A DNA stretch of 64,000 nucleotides, taken from positions 186,001 to 250,000 of the forward strand of contig CAWGVL010000078.1 of the NCBI GenBank assembly GCA_963825845.1. Direction: 5' to 3'. Position numbers and translations under genes: made by a program. The DNA is from DASQDN01 sp963825845 (GTDB lineage Bacteria; Acidobacteriota; Terriglobia; Bryobacterales; Bryobacteraceae). Shown piece after piece: positions 27,683 through 36,786 of this stretch (positions within the stretch are counted from its first letter, which is position 1; each line of letters begins with the position of its first letter). Below the pieces are notes generated by a model, which was not told the DNA's origin, made no database searches, and saw only the letters and a list, made by a program, of their open reading frames with translations.

Positions 27683-28948
27683 CTACTTTTCGGTCACGCT
27701 TGCCGGCTTCAACGTAAGAAATGCCTCCGGCGATAGCGGCCGGCGAGAGAAGCGTGCGACGCGGATCGCCCCTTTGAAGTAATCAACCAGGTTGATCCGG
27801 ACACCTGCTGATGCACGGCCCTCCGGCTGTGGCTGCAGTTGTATTTCAGCCGAGCCCTCGAGTTGCCCGTTTACATAGTGCCGGAACTCTCTACCGTCGT
27901 ACACCATCGCGACATGATGCCACTGATCGAGCGGATGCAGCTTTGTCCGATCGATCAATGCGCGTGAAGCATTCCCGGAAAGGGCGAAGCTGTCGAGATA
28001 CCAGTGATCACCGGTCAGGCGCGTTTCCAGAAGCAGGCGCGTGGGAATATCGGCCTTTGTCAGGGGATCGATTGACTGCAAATGGAAGAACCGCTGTTCG
28101 GCCTTTCCCCCTTTGTAAGGTCGGAAGATAACCTCCCACGTGAACATTTCTGCTCCGGCCAATGGATGAACATTTACAAACAGGGCATCGTCAACGCCGT
28201 CGAACTCTACTGCTTTGCCTTCGGTCGAGTCGATCACTCGCGGACTGCCGAATACCTTGGTGGCGTGAGCGCCCAACTTGTCGAGACGGTCGAACGTCCA
28301 CACCTCCGCATGCTCCGTCCCAGCACGATGGAGCAATTTCAGCTGCACGCGCGCCACATCGTGCATGTATCCGCCGACCGAATACCGCTCGTCCGCCGCT
28401 TGAGAGATGTGCTTCAAGGCGGCTGTTTTGTTACCGAGAGCCTCTGCATAAAGACCGGCGTAAAGATGGCCGTAAAACTGCGATTCCGTCGATGTCTGTG
28501 CCGAGCCCATCAGTTGATCGGGAGTCAGCTCGCCTCGGAACATCAGGTAGATTTGCCGCATGGGCGCGCGACCATCAGGACCGACTGGTAGAAGCGCCGC
28601 TTTCGCTTTCGCCGGAGACTCGGCGCGCGCAACACACAAGAAGTGCCATGCCGCATTCTCCACATCATCAGGATTTACCGTGCGGTGCGATTCGAACTGC
28701 TCGCGGCAGTCCTGATATCTGCCCGCGTAATAGAGCGCGATGCCACGCTGCCAGAGTTGCGGCGCCTGATCGGGAACAAGCTTTGCAACTTGATCGAAGC
28801 CCGAAGCAGCTTCCATGATGCGCGCGTTCTTGAAATCGGCGACCGCCCGATTGAAGATGGTTTGTGCTACGCCAGGAGCGTTCTGAGCCACGGCTGAGGT
28901 CACCGAGAGCAGAAACAGAGCGGCAGTACTGCACGAGCGAGCAGACAT
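27683..28948 (-). CDS. Exported TPR-LamG (concanavalin-like) fusion protein
   Basis: 421 residues. Signal peptide STAALFLLSVTSAVAQ; then TPR-type helices up to about residue 200 (IFNRAVADFKNARIMEAASG, PQLWQRGIALYYAGRYQDCR, HLYAGLYAEALGNKTAALKH). From about residue 230 to the end comes a LamG/concanavalin-like beta-sandwich (GKAVEFDGVDDALFVNVHPL, FTWEVIFRPYKGG, LDQWHHVAMVYDGREFRHYV, FKGAIRVARFSRRPLSPEAF). The LamG part probably binds carbohydrate or surface ligands while the TPR part binds protein. It ends two bases after the convergent kinase-fold gene. Confidence 0.8.
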   Translation of the reverse strand: MSARSCSTAALFLLSVTSAVAQNAPGVAQTIFNRAVADFKNARIMEAASGFDQVAKLVPDQAPQLWQRGIALYYAGRYQDCREQFESHRTVNPDDVENAAWHFLCVARAESPAKAKAALLPVGPDGRAPMRQIYLMFRGELTPDQLMGSAQTSTESQFYGHLYAGLYAEALGNKTAALKHISQAADERYSVGGYMHDVARVQLKLLHRAGTEHAEVWTFDRLDKLGAHATKVFGSPRVIDSTEGKAVEFDGVDDALFVNVHPLAGAEMFTWEVIFRPYKGGKAEQRFFHLQSIDPLTKADIPTRLLLETRLTGDHWYLDSFALSGNASRALIDRTKLHPLDQWHHVAMVYDGREFRHYVNGQLEGSAEIQLQPQPEGRASAGVRINLVDYFKGAIRVARFSRRPLSPEAFLTLKPASVTEK

Positions 28949-28963
28949 GGTGTCATTAGCCTA

Positions 28964-30181
28964 CTACGGCGCGGCGAGCGAGTATGCCGCGAGCGTCTGC
29001 TCATTGCGGAGAAAAAGTCTGCTATCGGCGATGGCGGGATAGCTTCTGACCGTAGCCGGGAGAAGTTGCGCTTTCGATTCCGGACGGTAGGCATCCGGTT
29101 TCGCCGGAGCAACGACCGCCTCGCCATTTTCACGAACGATAAGCAGACGATCACCGAGAAGCGTCACGGTCCCGGCTCCATAACCGTCCACGTTCCACTG
29201 CACCTTTCCCGTCTTCAATTCGATACATCGGAGGCTTTGACCCATCTCCTGCCGGCCGTGGAAACCGTACACGTAGCCGTCCTTGAAAACGCTGCTGGCA
29301 TAGTGGTTCGAGAGCGCATCGTCGGATGACCAGATGGGCTTCGGCTGATTACCTGCCACATTGAGGAGAACGGCGCCGGTGTTATAGCTAGCCGAGAGGA
29401 AGACGGTGTCGGCGGTGACGATCGGCACGGCAGAGTTTACCGAAGCGTTGCTGCGGGATCGCCACGGGAATTGGAATCGGACCTTGCCGGATGCCGGATC
29501 GACCGCGACCAGACCGGCGCGAGTGAAACATAAGATCGCGCGGCTTCCTCCAATGTTGGCCGCGATCGGCGAGGAGTAGCCAGCATCGTCGTTCGTTGCT
29601 GTCCAAAGGACATTGCCGTTCGTCTTGTCGAAGGCGACGAGCCCGGCTCCATTGGATCCGCCGACGTTCACATAAACTGCGTTGCCTTCGACCAGTGGTG
29701 ATGCCGCGGCTCCGAAGAACCCTTTGCGGACACCGAACCTGGAGTGCGTATCGACGCGCCAAAGTTTCTTGCCGGTAGCCAGGTCGATTGCATGCAGCAC
29801 GCCCTCCGCCCCAAAGGTATACACTCCTGTGCCCGCGATGGCCGGTGTCCCGCGCGGTCCTTCGTCAAAACCGAAATCATCGCGATAGCTTGTCGGATAC
29901 TCGAACGACCAAATGCGGTCACCCGTCGAAGCGTTCAAACATTCGACGGTCTCTTTGTTGTCAAGCCTGTGGAACAGGATCAACTTTCCACCGGAGACAA
30001 CCGGAGCGCTAAAGCCCGCGCCAATCGTTTTCTTCCATAATTGCCGGGGATTGCGAAGCGCGTTTGGCGAGATTGCGGACGTCGATGTCCCGTTTCGTTG
30101 TGGCCCAAGGAATTGTGGCCAGTCAGAGGTCGCGGATGTCGCCAGAATTGTCGTTCCGGCGCTGATAAGTACACATTTCAT
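28964..30181 (-). CDS. PQQ-type beta-propeller protein, exported
   Basis: About 405 residues from ATG 30181, chosen because a signal-like segment follows (CVLISAGTTILATSAT). Repeats of the PQQ/outer-membrane-assembly BamB type are clear: DWPQFLGPQRNGTSTS, GRLYAFDL-like GVLHAIDLATGKKLWRVDTH, GLVAFDKTNGNVLWTATNDD, GLVAVDPASGKVRFQFPWRS and RCIELKTGKVQWNVDGYGAG. No dehydrogenase catalytic residues are recognised, so a binding or scaffold role is more likely than a quinoprotein enzyme. It lies 15 bases upstream of the TPR-LamG gene on the same strand; the two are likely co-transcribed. Confidence 0.82.
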   Translation of the reverse strand: MKCVLISAGTTILATSATSDWPQFLGPQRNGTSTSAISPNALRNPRQLWKKTIGAGFSAPVVSGGKLILFHRLDNKETVECLNASTGDRIWSFEYPTSYRDDFGFDEGPRGTPAIAGTGVYTFGAEGVLHAIDLATGKKLWRVDTHSRFGVRKGFFGAAASPLVEGNAVYVNVGGSNGAGLVAFDKTNGNVLWTATNDDAGYSSPIAANIGGSRAILCFTRAGLVAVDPASGKVRFQFPWRSRSNASVNSAVPIVTADTVFLSASYNTGAVLLNVAGNQPKPIWSSDDALSNHYASSVFKDGYVYGFHGRQEMGQSLRCIELKTGKVQWNVDGYGAGTVTLLGDRLLIVRENGEAVVAPAKPDAYRPESKAQLLPATVRSYPAIADSRLFLRNEQTLAAYSLAAP

Positions 30182-30265
30182 CAAGGAGATGCACAAGACA
30201 CTCCATTCTTGCTTCTCATTGGCCGATTTTTCCACGCGATTATAATTGTAGGACGATTCTCGACT

Positions 30266-31102
30266 ATGATCCTCCAGGTGAATGGCGGCGCGATGCTGGA
30301 ACTCTTTTGGCGACAGCCGGGTGTTCGGTCCTGGACGTATCGCACAGCGCGCGATTTCTTGAGCCGGTACGTCACGCATCGTGATGGATTACGCGGATTG
30401 CGAGAGTCTCTGGCACAACGCGCCGGCTCGCAGCGCATGCTGTCTGCGCACAACACGGATGTGCTCCATCGCGGCGCGTCACTGATTGCCTCAGGAGATC
30501 TGGTCCTCGCTCAATCCCGGTTCACCAAGCGCAGACCCGGAACGGGCCAGGAACTTGGGCCTCGATGGAACTCGGTTCTATTGCTGCGCCGAGAAAAGCT
30601 ACATCCGGCGCCCGATCTGGAGGCGGCGCTTGCGTGGCTCGATCGAATCAAGACTCTGTCGAAGAAGATCGATGAGGCGAAGCAGGACAAGTCTGCCAAT
30701 ACGAACCAAAGGTCTGTCGATGAGAGGGAACTCGCCGATCATCGCCGCGAATTAGAGCAGGTGCGGCGATTGGCTGCGAGCGGTCCGGGTATCCCTGACT
30801 TCAGCTATTTGAAGCAATCCGACTTCGTTGAGCAATTGGAGCGAGTGCTGCAGTCCGGACTGTTGATTCCTATCTATCACCGGCCTGCGGGCGTGATCGA
30901 CAGCATTCCCGGAACACCGCCGGCTGCGCCAACTCCTCAAAGATCAACCAGCGATCGCGAACAGGCTTCCGAACCGAGTACCTTTTCGTCAGACTATGAG
31001 CCGTGGGCACAAGGCAACGCCTTGACGGATGCCGCCGAAGACGGCGTGCCTTTCTGTGAGATGTGCGCGCGAGCCGCTGAAGACGCAGCCAGAAAGCAAT
31101 GA
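30266..31102 (+). CDS. Unknown coiled-coil protein coupled to DUF4123 adaptor
   Basis: About 278 residues from ATG 30266; ATG 30290 is an alternative. I do not recognise a domain. It is rich in Arg and Glu, with a predicted coiled coil around residues 130-180 (WLDRIKTLSKKIDEAKQDKS, DERELADHRRELEQVRRLAA). A proline/serine-rich linker leads to a short C-terminal motif, DGVPFCEMCARAAEDAARKQ. From memory, similar 'PFCExC' tails occur in proteins near type VI secretion genes. It overlaps the DUF4123 gene by ATGA. It may be a type VI cargo, a PAAR/VgrG-associated factor, or a partner of the adaptor; this is inference. Confidence 0.5.
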   Translation: MILQVNGGAMLELFWRQPGVRSWTYRTARDFLSRYVTHRDGLRGLRESLAQRAGSQRMLSAHNTDVLHRGASLIASGDLVLAQSRFTKRRPGTGQELGPRWNSVLLLRREKLHPAPDLEAALAWLDRIKTLSKKIDEAKQDKSANTNQRSVDERELADHRRELEQVRRLAASGPGIPDFSYLKQSDFVEQLERVLQSGLLIPIYHRPAGVIDSIPGTPPAAPTPQRSTSDREQASEPSTFSSDYEPWAQGNALTDAAEDGVPFCEMCARAAEDAARKQ

Positions 31103-31566
31103 AGGTTGACGTCGGCGCGATCGAATCGCAATTGTGGCCTTACGGCAGCAATCGTGATGTCTACATGGTGCTCGATGGGGCCAGAGATCGGCGGATCTAC
31201 TCGGACCTGATGAATTCCCATTTGATTTATTCGTGTCTGTATAGCGGAGATCTTGCCTACGAGATTGAGGTCGCCGCGCCCCATCTGGTGCAACTCGAAT
31301 ACGAGGACAAGTCCACGCGATCGTTGATCCAACGCGCGTGGGGAAACTCATGGGGCATCTACCTGAAGAGCGATGCCCGAATGGAGCGTCTCCGCCGTCA
31401 CCTCCGAACGTTTCTAACGGTCAAGAGTTGGCGCGGGGAGAAGCTCCTGTTTCGGTATTACGACCCGCGAATCTGGCGTGTCTATCTACCCACATGCACG
31501 ACCTCTGAATTGCAGACGGTGTTTGGCCCGGTCAAGCACTACTGGACGAGAGAGCGAATGCGCTGA
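31099..31566 (+). CDS. DUF4123 protein (type VI effector adaptor-like)
   Basis: 155 residues matching DUF4123 along the whole length: VYMVLDGARDRRIYSDLM, then YSCLYSGDLAYEIEVAAPHL, RAWGNSWGIYLKSDARMERL, RRHLRTFLTVKSWRGEKLLF and RYYDPRIWRVYLPTCTTSEL with a final FGPVKHYW. Members in Proteobacteria are chaperones/adaptors that load effectors onto VgrG spikes of type VI secretion systems. No VgrG, Hcp or PAAR gene is in this window, so it is an orphan unit here. ATGA overlap with the previous gene indicates that the two work together. Confidence 0.85.
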   Translation: MKVDVGAIESQLWPYGSNRDVYMVLDGARDRRIYSDLMNSHLIYSCLYSGDLAYEIEVAAPHLVQLEYEDKSTRSLIQRAWGNSWGIYLKSDARMERLRRHLRTFLTVKSWRGEKLLFRYYDPRIWRVYLPTCTTSELQTVFGPVKHYWTRERMR

Positions 31567-31657
31567 CTCCTTGTTGCGCTTCGACTTCCAGCAGGGCAAG
31601 CTTCGGCAGGAGCGAATTCCTGTTGCAGAGCTGTCCGCGTCTGCGGACTGACGAAGT

Positions 31658-32245
31658 TTAGAACGTAATTCCGATCAGAACTTGCGCTGCATTCTGGCCC
31701 GGAACGAATGTGTTGATGATCGACTGCGCCAGACTGTTGCTTTGCCACCGCGTATATCGGAACTCGGGCGTGATGGCCACGGCCCCCGCGCGCCATTGGA
31801 AGCCCGCGCCTGCAACAAATCCTACAGAGGTTGCATCCGTGGTGCTGTTGAATATATAGGACGGTATGTTACCGAAGTTGTTGATGTGCCGCACACTCAC
31901 GCCGGCTCCAAATACTGGCGCCAGCATTCCCCGACCCGGAGCGAACTTCAACATAACTGGGAACTCCCAGGAATCCGAGTGCACGCCAGCCGAGAATCCA
32001 CTGAATTGTCCAATACTCAAACTCTGCCGGTTATAAAGCGCATCGCCTTCGACAGAGAATCCGAGCGGCAGGCGTACGCCGACGGTGGGACCCACAACAT
32101 AGGTCTTGCCCAAGGATCCACTTGAAGCATAGCTCGCAATAGAGTTCGCATCGTCGCTGATCGCCGCTCCGCCGCGTGCTCCGAAGATGACGGGGCCCGC
32201 GAACATATTCATCGAAAGAATCACTAAACAGCATACGAATCGCAT
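31658..32245 (-). CDS. Outer-membrane beta-barrel protein
   Basis: About 195 residues from ATG 32245 (MRFVCCLVILSMNMFAGP signal). It has alternating amphipathic strands (PVIFGARGGAAISDDANS, TYVVGPTVGVRLPLGFSVEG, MLAPVFGAGVSVRHINNFGN, VAITPEFRYTRWQSN) and ends in VLIGITF, the terminal-Phe signature recognised by the outer-membrane assembly machinery. An eight-stranded porin-like or OmpW-like barrel is likely. Role unknown. Confidence 0.78.
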   Translation of the reverse strand: MRFVCCLVILSMNMFAGPVIFGARGGAAISDDANSIASYASSGSLGKTYVVGPTVGVRLPLGFSVEGDALYNRQSLSIGQFSGFSAGVHSDSWEFPVMLKFAPGRGMLAPVFGAGVSVRHINNFGNIPSYIFNSTTDATSVGFVAGAGFQWRAGAVAITPEFRYTRWQSNSLAQSIINTFVPGQNAAQVLIGITF

Positions 32246-32357
32246 TCGATAATCTCCAAGTCTCAAAGCTCAGCCGCCATTGAGACGGACATCCTCGTGT
32301 AGCGAGTTTCACATAAGTAAAATATGAACTGGATTTCATCACTCGTCTGCACAAGTC

Positions 32358-33164
32358 ATGGACACAGAGAATGCACCGATGGCTCGGTATACCTGCTTTC
32401 GTGTGAGTTCGCCGCTCGTCATCGATGGCAAACTGGACGAACCTGCTTGGCTGAATGCGCCTGTCTCAAACTCGTTCGTCGATATCGTTACCGGTAGGCC
32501 TGCCTGGTTCGACACGCGAGTGCGATTGCTATGGGATGACCAGTATCTCTACTTCGGCTTTACGGCGGAAGAAACGGATATATGGGGAACTCTCACCGAA
32601 CGCGATTCAAAGATCTACGAAGAAAATGATCTCGAGATCTTTATTGCCGGACCTGACGCTTATTACGAATTCGAGATCAGTGCGCGCAACGTGATCTATG
32701 AAGTCTTCTGGATCTGGAAGGATATTCACATCCCGGGTGGTCCGTATTGGGGACGAACCGAGTTCGATCCTGAGACGCAGCGGACGATGGTGCTCGATGG
32801 TGTCGGAGGGCACCAGCATCCACGCGGCCAGCGGTGGGGCTTTCTCGATTGGGACTGCCCGGGACTGAAGCACGCGGTACATATCGATGGCACACTGAAT
32901 AAACGAGACGATACTGATCGCGGATGGTCCGCAGAGATCGCGATTCCATGGGCGAGTCTGGCGCTTCTTTCGGCAGGGCGGCCGTTGCCCCCTTCGCACG
33001 GGGACGTCTGGCGTATCGACTGCTCACGGTTCCAGAAGATCGGCAGAGATCGAGAAGTTCTCGATCCCTGTGCCGGATGGACGTGGAACTGTCATGGGCA
33101 CTACGACTCTCATATCCCGGAAGTGTTTCCCGAGATCACGTTCTCAAAAGAAATCGGCGGCTAG
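32358..33164 (+). CDS. CBM9-like carbohydrate-binding protein
   Basis: 268 residues with no signal peptide. The fold-specific motifs are LVIDGKLDEPAWLNAPVSNS, then WFDTRVRLLWDDQYLYFGFT, EENDLEIFIAGPDAYYEFEI, DDTDRGWSAEIAIPWASLAL and DVWRIDCSRFQKIG. These match the stand-alone 'carbohydrate-binding family 9-like' proteins seen in Acidobacteria and Bacteroidetes. Ligand unknown. No close operon partner. Confidence 0.85.
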   Translation: MDTENAPMARYTCFRVSSPLVIDGKLDEPAWLNAPVSNSFVDIVTGRPAWFDTRVRLLWDDQYLYFGFTAEETDIWGTLTERDSKIYEENDLEIFIAGPDAYYEFEISARNVIYEVFWIWKDIHIPGGPYWGRTEFDPETQRTMVLDGVGGHQHPRGQRWGFLDWDCPGLKHAVHIDGTLNKRDDTDRGWSAEIAIPWASLALLSAGRPLPPSHGDVWRIDCSRFQKIGRDREVLDPCAGWTWNCHGHYDSHIPEVFPEITFSKEIGG

Positions 33165-33456
33165 ATTAAGGTCGAGCCCGGCAGCTACTGGCGCTCTGTA
33201 TTTCTTTTGAGATTTAACAAAGTTTTACTTTGTACCTCGTCGAATTCTAATGGATTTTTCATGTCTCCGTCTAGAATCGTGTAACGCCTTGTTTGCACGC
33301 TTCGTCTGCTCCTTCTAAGGTGAATGCTGTACTTGCATCGCACGCTGTATCACAGGTGCTTACACGGTTAAATATGCGAAGAAACGATGGCGGGAAAAAC
33401 CAGGAAAGTCGCTAACCAGATGGGACTCGGTTCCTACATCAACAAGGAAAACTATC
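33165..33456. other. Intergenic region upstream of arylsulfotransferase
   Basis: About 290 bases with an AT-richer stretch. A 6-bp inverted repeat, ACAAAG-TTTTA-CTTTGT, lies at 33217-33233 and could be an operator or weak terminator. An open frame of 28 codons starting at 33387 (MAGKTRKVANQMGLGSYINK) overlaps the next gene's start; I could not support it as a gene. Confidence 0.35.
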
Positions 33457-35241
33457 ATGTTCCTATCGAATAGCTCCAATCCATGGCTTCGACTTGGCTT
33501 GGTTTTCACCCTGCTCACAACTTCTGGCTGGACGATGTCGCTTGACGTTCAGCCTTCAGTCCCATCCCCGGCTCCAGTAGGAACAGTCGTCAGTATCAAG
33601 GCCGTTGTCCCCCAGGACGACGAGACTGGCCCACTGTGGTATCGCTACAGGGTTCGTGCGCCCGGCGCCGAGCAATTCCGTACCATTCGTGACTACAGTC
33701 CGGGTGACGCCCTCGACTGGGCGCCGACGGCTTCCGAAGGCAGATATGAGATCGAGGTGTCTGTCCGGGATCGGGATAGCGGCGAATCGGTCACGACGAC
33801 CATTGCATATGCGGTGGAGTCGCGGGTTACCAATGGCCAGCCCGTCATCAGTCCGACCAGAAATCGCCTGGTATATCTGTATAGCGCGCCACCCTGCGGC
33901 GACGGCGGCCGCACTCGTGTGGAATTCGTCACCGCTGATAACTTCCGCCAGTCCACGCCTTGGGCGCCATGCTCATCCACGAAAAGCAGCAATGTGTACC
34001 TGGCAGGTCTTCGCGCGCAGACCAAGTACGCCGTTCAGCACACAGTGGAGGCGGCAGATGGGAGTACTGCGCGGGGACCCTCGCTGGATCTCACCACGGA
34101 GGCGCTCGATGCTACGTACCCAGCAACCCATCCGCTGCAAAAACCCAGCGAAACATCGGGCTCGCCGATCCTGCTGCAGAGCAACGTGTTTAGTCCCAAT
34201 ATTGCGACGGACCTTGAAGGCAATGTCGTGTGGTACAACAGCGACAAAAACATTCGCTACCTGACCAGAGCCGAACGCGGAGGCTACATTGTTGGCCTTA
34301 TCGACAACTGGGAGGCTGACGATTCCGGGCAGATTCTGCGGATCTATGATCTGGCCGGAAATGTCGTTGCAGAAACCAATGCCGCAAGAATTAACGAGCA
34401 ACTCGCCGAATTAGGTGAGGCTCCGATCACGAGCTTTCATCACGAGGCTCGTGTGCTCGAAGGTGGAAAGATTCTCGTGCTTGCCGGGACTGAACGACTA
34501 ATGACGGATGTTCAAGGGCCTGGTGAAGTCGACATTCTCGGGGATTCAATTCTCGTGTTAAGCCCCGATCTTCAAGTGGAGTGGTTTTGGGATGCCTTCG
34601 ATCATCTGAATGTGACCAGGAGTGCGCTGCTTGGCGAAACCTGCACGTTCGGCAGCGGAGGATGTGCCGTCTTCCGGCTGGCGTCAGTGGCGAATGACTG
34701 GTTGCACGGGAATGCGATCCAATTGACACCGGACGGCCATCTGCTTTATTCGGCGCGACATCAGGATTGGCTGATCAAGATCGACTATGCCAATGGCGCG
34801 GGGTCCGGCGGAATCATTTGGCGCCTCGGTCCCGACGGCGACTTCCAGATCGTCTCGGATGACCCATCGCCGTGGTTTTCTCATCAGCACGACGCGAACT
34901 ACGAACCGGGTGTGAATTCGCATCGAATTGTAGTCCACGACAACGGCAACGCTCGATGGTCCCAGGATCAGGATATTCATAGTCGCGGGCAGGTATTAGA
35001 GATCGATGAGGAGAACCGGATTGCCAGCCTTGTGTTCAACGTGGATCTCGGTGATTATTCTCGTGCGCTGGGTTCGGCTGAGAAGCTACCGAACGGGAAC
35101 TACCATTTCGGACTGGGATGGACATCGAAAAATTTCAGCCAATCGCTCGAGTTCGATCCGATGGGGAATCTGGTGACCAAAGTTGAAGTAGAAACACAGA
35201 TGTACCGCGGATTCCGCATGCGCAGCCTGTATAACCACTAA
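33457..35241 (+). CDS. Arylsulfate sulfotransferase-family protein, exported
   Basis: 594 residues. Signal peptide (WLRLGLVFTLLTTSGWTMS), an N-terminal beta-sandwich part with FN3-like strands (to about residue 230), then a six-bladed propeller of the arylsulfotransferase family: NVFSPNIATDLEGNVVWYNS, TSFHHEARVLEGGKILVLAG, DILGDSILVLSPDLQVEWFW, NDWLHGNAIQLTPDGHLLYS, ARHQDWLIKIDYANGAGSGG and FSHQHDANYEPGVNS. The histidines in FHHEARV, WLHGN and FSHQHD are at positions where the family keeps active-site histidines. It may transfer sulfate between phenolic compounds in the periplasm. A sulfatase gene follows after a terminator. Confidence 0.82.
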   Translation: MFLSNSSNPWLRLGLVFTLLTTSGWTMSLDVQPSVPSPAPVGTVVSIKAVVPQDDETGPLWYRYRVRAPGAEQFRTIRDYSPGDALDWAPTASEGRYEIEVSVRDRDSGESVTTTIAYAVESRVTNGQPVISPTRNRLVYLYSAPPCGDGGRTRVEFVTADNFRQSTPWAPCSSTKSSNVYLAGLRAQTKYAVQHTVEAADGSTARGPSLDLTTEALDATYPATHPLQKPSETSGSPILLQSNVFSPNIATDLEGNVVWYNSDKNIRYLTRAERGGYIVGLIDNWEADDSGQILRIYDLAGNVVAETNAARINEQLAELGEAPITSFHHEARVLEGGKILVLAGTERLMTDVQGPGEVDILGDSILVLSPDLQVEWFWDAFDHLNVTRSALLGETCTFGSGGCAVFRLASVANDWLHGNAIQLTPDGHLLYSARHQDWLIKIDYANGAGSGGIIWRLGPDGDFQIVSDDPSPWFSHQHDANYEPGVNSHRIVVHDNGNARWSQDQDIHSRGQVLEIDEENRIASLVFNVDLGDYSRALGSAEKLPNGNYHFGLGWTSKNFSQSLEFDPMGNLVTKVEVETQMYRGFRMRSLYNH

Positions 35242-35265
35242 CGTGGACCCCCACGAACGGGGATG

Positions 35266-35286
35266 ACCCCCGCCGCAAGCGGGGGT
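35266..35286 (+). terminator. Hairpin terminator after arylsulfotransferase gene
   Basis: Perfect 8-bp stem ACCCCCGC / GCGGGGGT with a CGCAA loop, followed by GTTTCC, 24 bases after the stop at 35241. The T-tract is weak, but position and stem strength fit a rho-independent terminator. Confidence 0.6.
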
Positions 35287-35376
35287 GTTTCCTCGCGCCC
35301 CGACTCCGTATACAATCTATATGGCCGAGTCAACGGTTGGGTGATGTTTTTGACTCGCGTCTCGGGGTAGGTGTAA

Positions 35377-36774
35377 GTGAAAGAGAGCGGGAAGGGCCGG
35401 CGCGAATTTCTGCGCGCGTTGGGTGGCGCCGTAGTTGCGTCCTGCGGGATGACGAAGGCTGAGTCGTCGAAACCGCCAAATATCATTTTCATCCTTGCAG
35501 ATGACTTGGGTTACGGCGACGTGGGGTGTTTCGGTTCCTCGATTCCGACGCCAAACATCGATCGGATGGCAAAGGAGGGCATGCGCCTCACGCGCTACTA
35601 CTCCGCAAGCCCGGTTTGCTCTCCTTCGCGCGCAGCATTCCTGACCGGACGCTATCCGGTTCGGACCGGGATTGTGAATGTTCTTATGCCTTCGGACAAG
35701 CGCGGTCTCGATCCCGCGGAGCGAACGATCCCAAAAATCTTGAAAGAGCGTGGCTACCGGACGGCGTTAGTGGGCAAGTGGCATCTCGGATGCCAGCCTG
35801 GAGTCATGCCCAAGGACCATAGCTTCGATGAGTTCTATGGCCTGCCTTACAGCAACGACATGTATCCGCTGCCGATGATGCGGAACACAGATGTCGTGCA
35901 GCAGACTGCGGCGCAGGCAAGCCTGACTACGAACTTCACCCGGCAGGCGGTCGACTTCATACAAAGGCAGGAAGACGGTCCGTTCTTCCTGTACTTCGCC
36001 CATACGGCGCCACATATCCCGATCGTTCCTTCCGAGGAGTTCCGGGGCAAATCCGGAATGGGCGAATACGGTGACATGGTCATGGAGGTAGATTGGAGCG
36101 TCAGTGAAATCCTGAAGGCTGTGGCCGCGAAGGGATTTGACGAAAACACACTCGTTATATTCACCAGCGACAACGGCCCATGGTATCAGGGTAGCGCCGG
36201 CAAGCTTCAGGGGCGCAAGGGATCCACTTACGAAGGTGGCGTGCGCGAGCCTTTTATCGCGCGGTTTCCCGGTCGCATTCCCGCAGGCGCCACTTCGGAA
36301 GGGATCGGCTCCGCGATGGACATGCTCCCCACGTTTGCGCACCTTGCGGGCGCTACTGTGCCGACCTCTACCGTCGATGGCGTTGACATTTGGGACATCT
36401 TGACCGGAGAGAAGCTGTTTATCGAACGCGATCCTCTTTTATTCTTCGACAGGTGGGATGTTCAGTGCGTTCGGTGGGGACCCTGGAAGCTTCATTTATC
36501 GCGCTATAACAGCTATGCCTGGACCGTGGATCCACCCGGAGGACGCATGAACCTCCCACTGCGGAAGCCGGAACTGTACCACGTGGACAATGATCCGACG
36601 GAGAGCTACGATCGCGCTCCCGAGAACATACAGCTCGTCGAGTTCCTTAAAAAACGTGCCGAAGAACTGATGCAGTCGATGCCCGACGATGCTCGTCGCG
36701 CGTGGCGTGACACGTTTTCACAACACGTGCAGGAGACTCCGGTCGGCGCCCTTCCGGCGAAAGATGGCAATTAG
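35377..36774 (+). CDS. Tat-exported sulfatase (formylglycine type)
   Basis: 465 residues starting at GTG 35377. Twin-arginine signal (GRREFLRALGGAVVASCG), then the sulfatase core: PNIIFILADDLGYGDVGCFG (metal aspartates), the formylglycine motif SPVCSPSRAAFLTGRYPVRT with the modified Cys at residue 81, ALVGKWHLG, FFLYFAHTAPHIPIVPSEEF and LVIFTSDNGPWYQGSAGKLQ. It needs an FGE-type activator, which is not in this window. Substrate unknown, probably a sulfated polysaccharide or phenol. Confidence 0.92.
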   Translation: MKESGKGRREFLRALGGAVVASCGMTKAESSKPPNIIFILADDLGYGDVGCFGSSIPTPNIDRMAKEGMRLTRYYSASPVCSPSRAAFLTGRYPVRTGIVNVLMPSDKRGLDPAERTIPKILKERGYRTALVGKWHLGCQPGVMPKDHSFDEFYGLPYSNDMYPLPMMRNTDVVQQTAAQASLTTNFTRQAVDFIQRQEDGPFFLYFAHTAPHIPIVPSEEFRGKSGMGEYGDMVMEVDWSVSEILKAVAAKGFDENTLVIFTSDNGPWYQGSAGKLQGRKGSTYEGGVREPFIARFPGRIPAGATSEGIGSAMDMLPTFAHLAGATVPTSTVDGVDIWDILTGEKLFIERDPLLFFDRWDVQCVRWGPWKLHLSRYNSYAWTVDPPGGRMNLPLRKPELYHVDNDPTESYDRAPENIQLVEFLKKRAEELMQSMPDDARRAWRDTFSQHVQETPVGALPAKDGN

Positions 36775-36786
36775 AGCCGGCGCCAC

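Noticed and set aside
33217..33233. Inverted repeat ACAAAG-TTTTA-CTTTGT as a terminator or operator
   Set aside because: Only six base pairs, no T-tract, and more than 200 bases from the next start; mentioned only in the intergenic note.
33387..33473. 28-codon open frame upstream of and overlapping the arylsulfotransferase start
   Set aside because: No ribosome-binding site, no signal or known motif, and its end overlaps the real gene; more likely chance or at most a leader.
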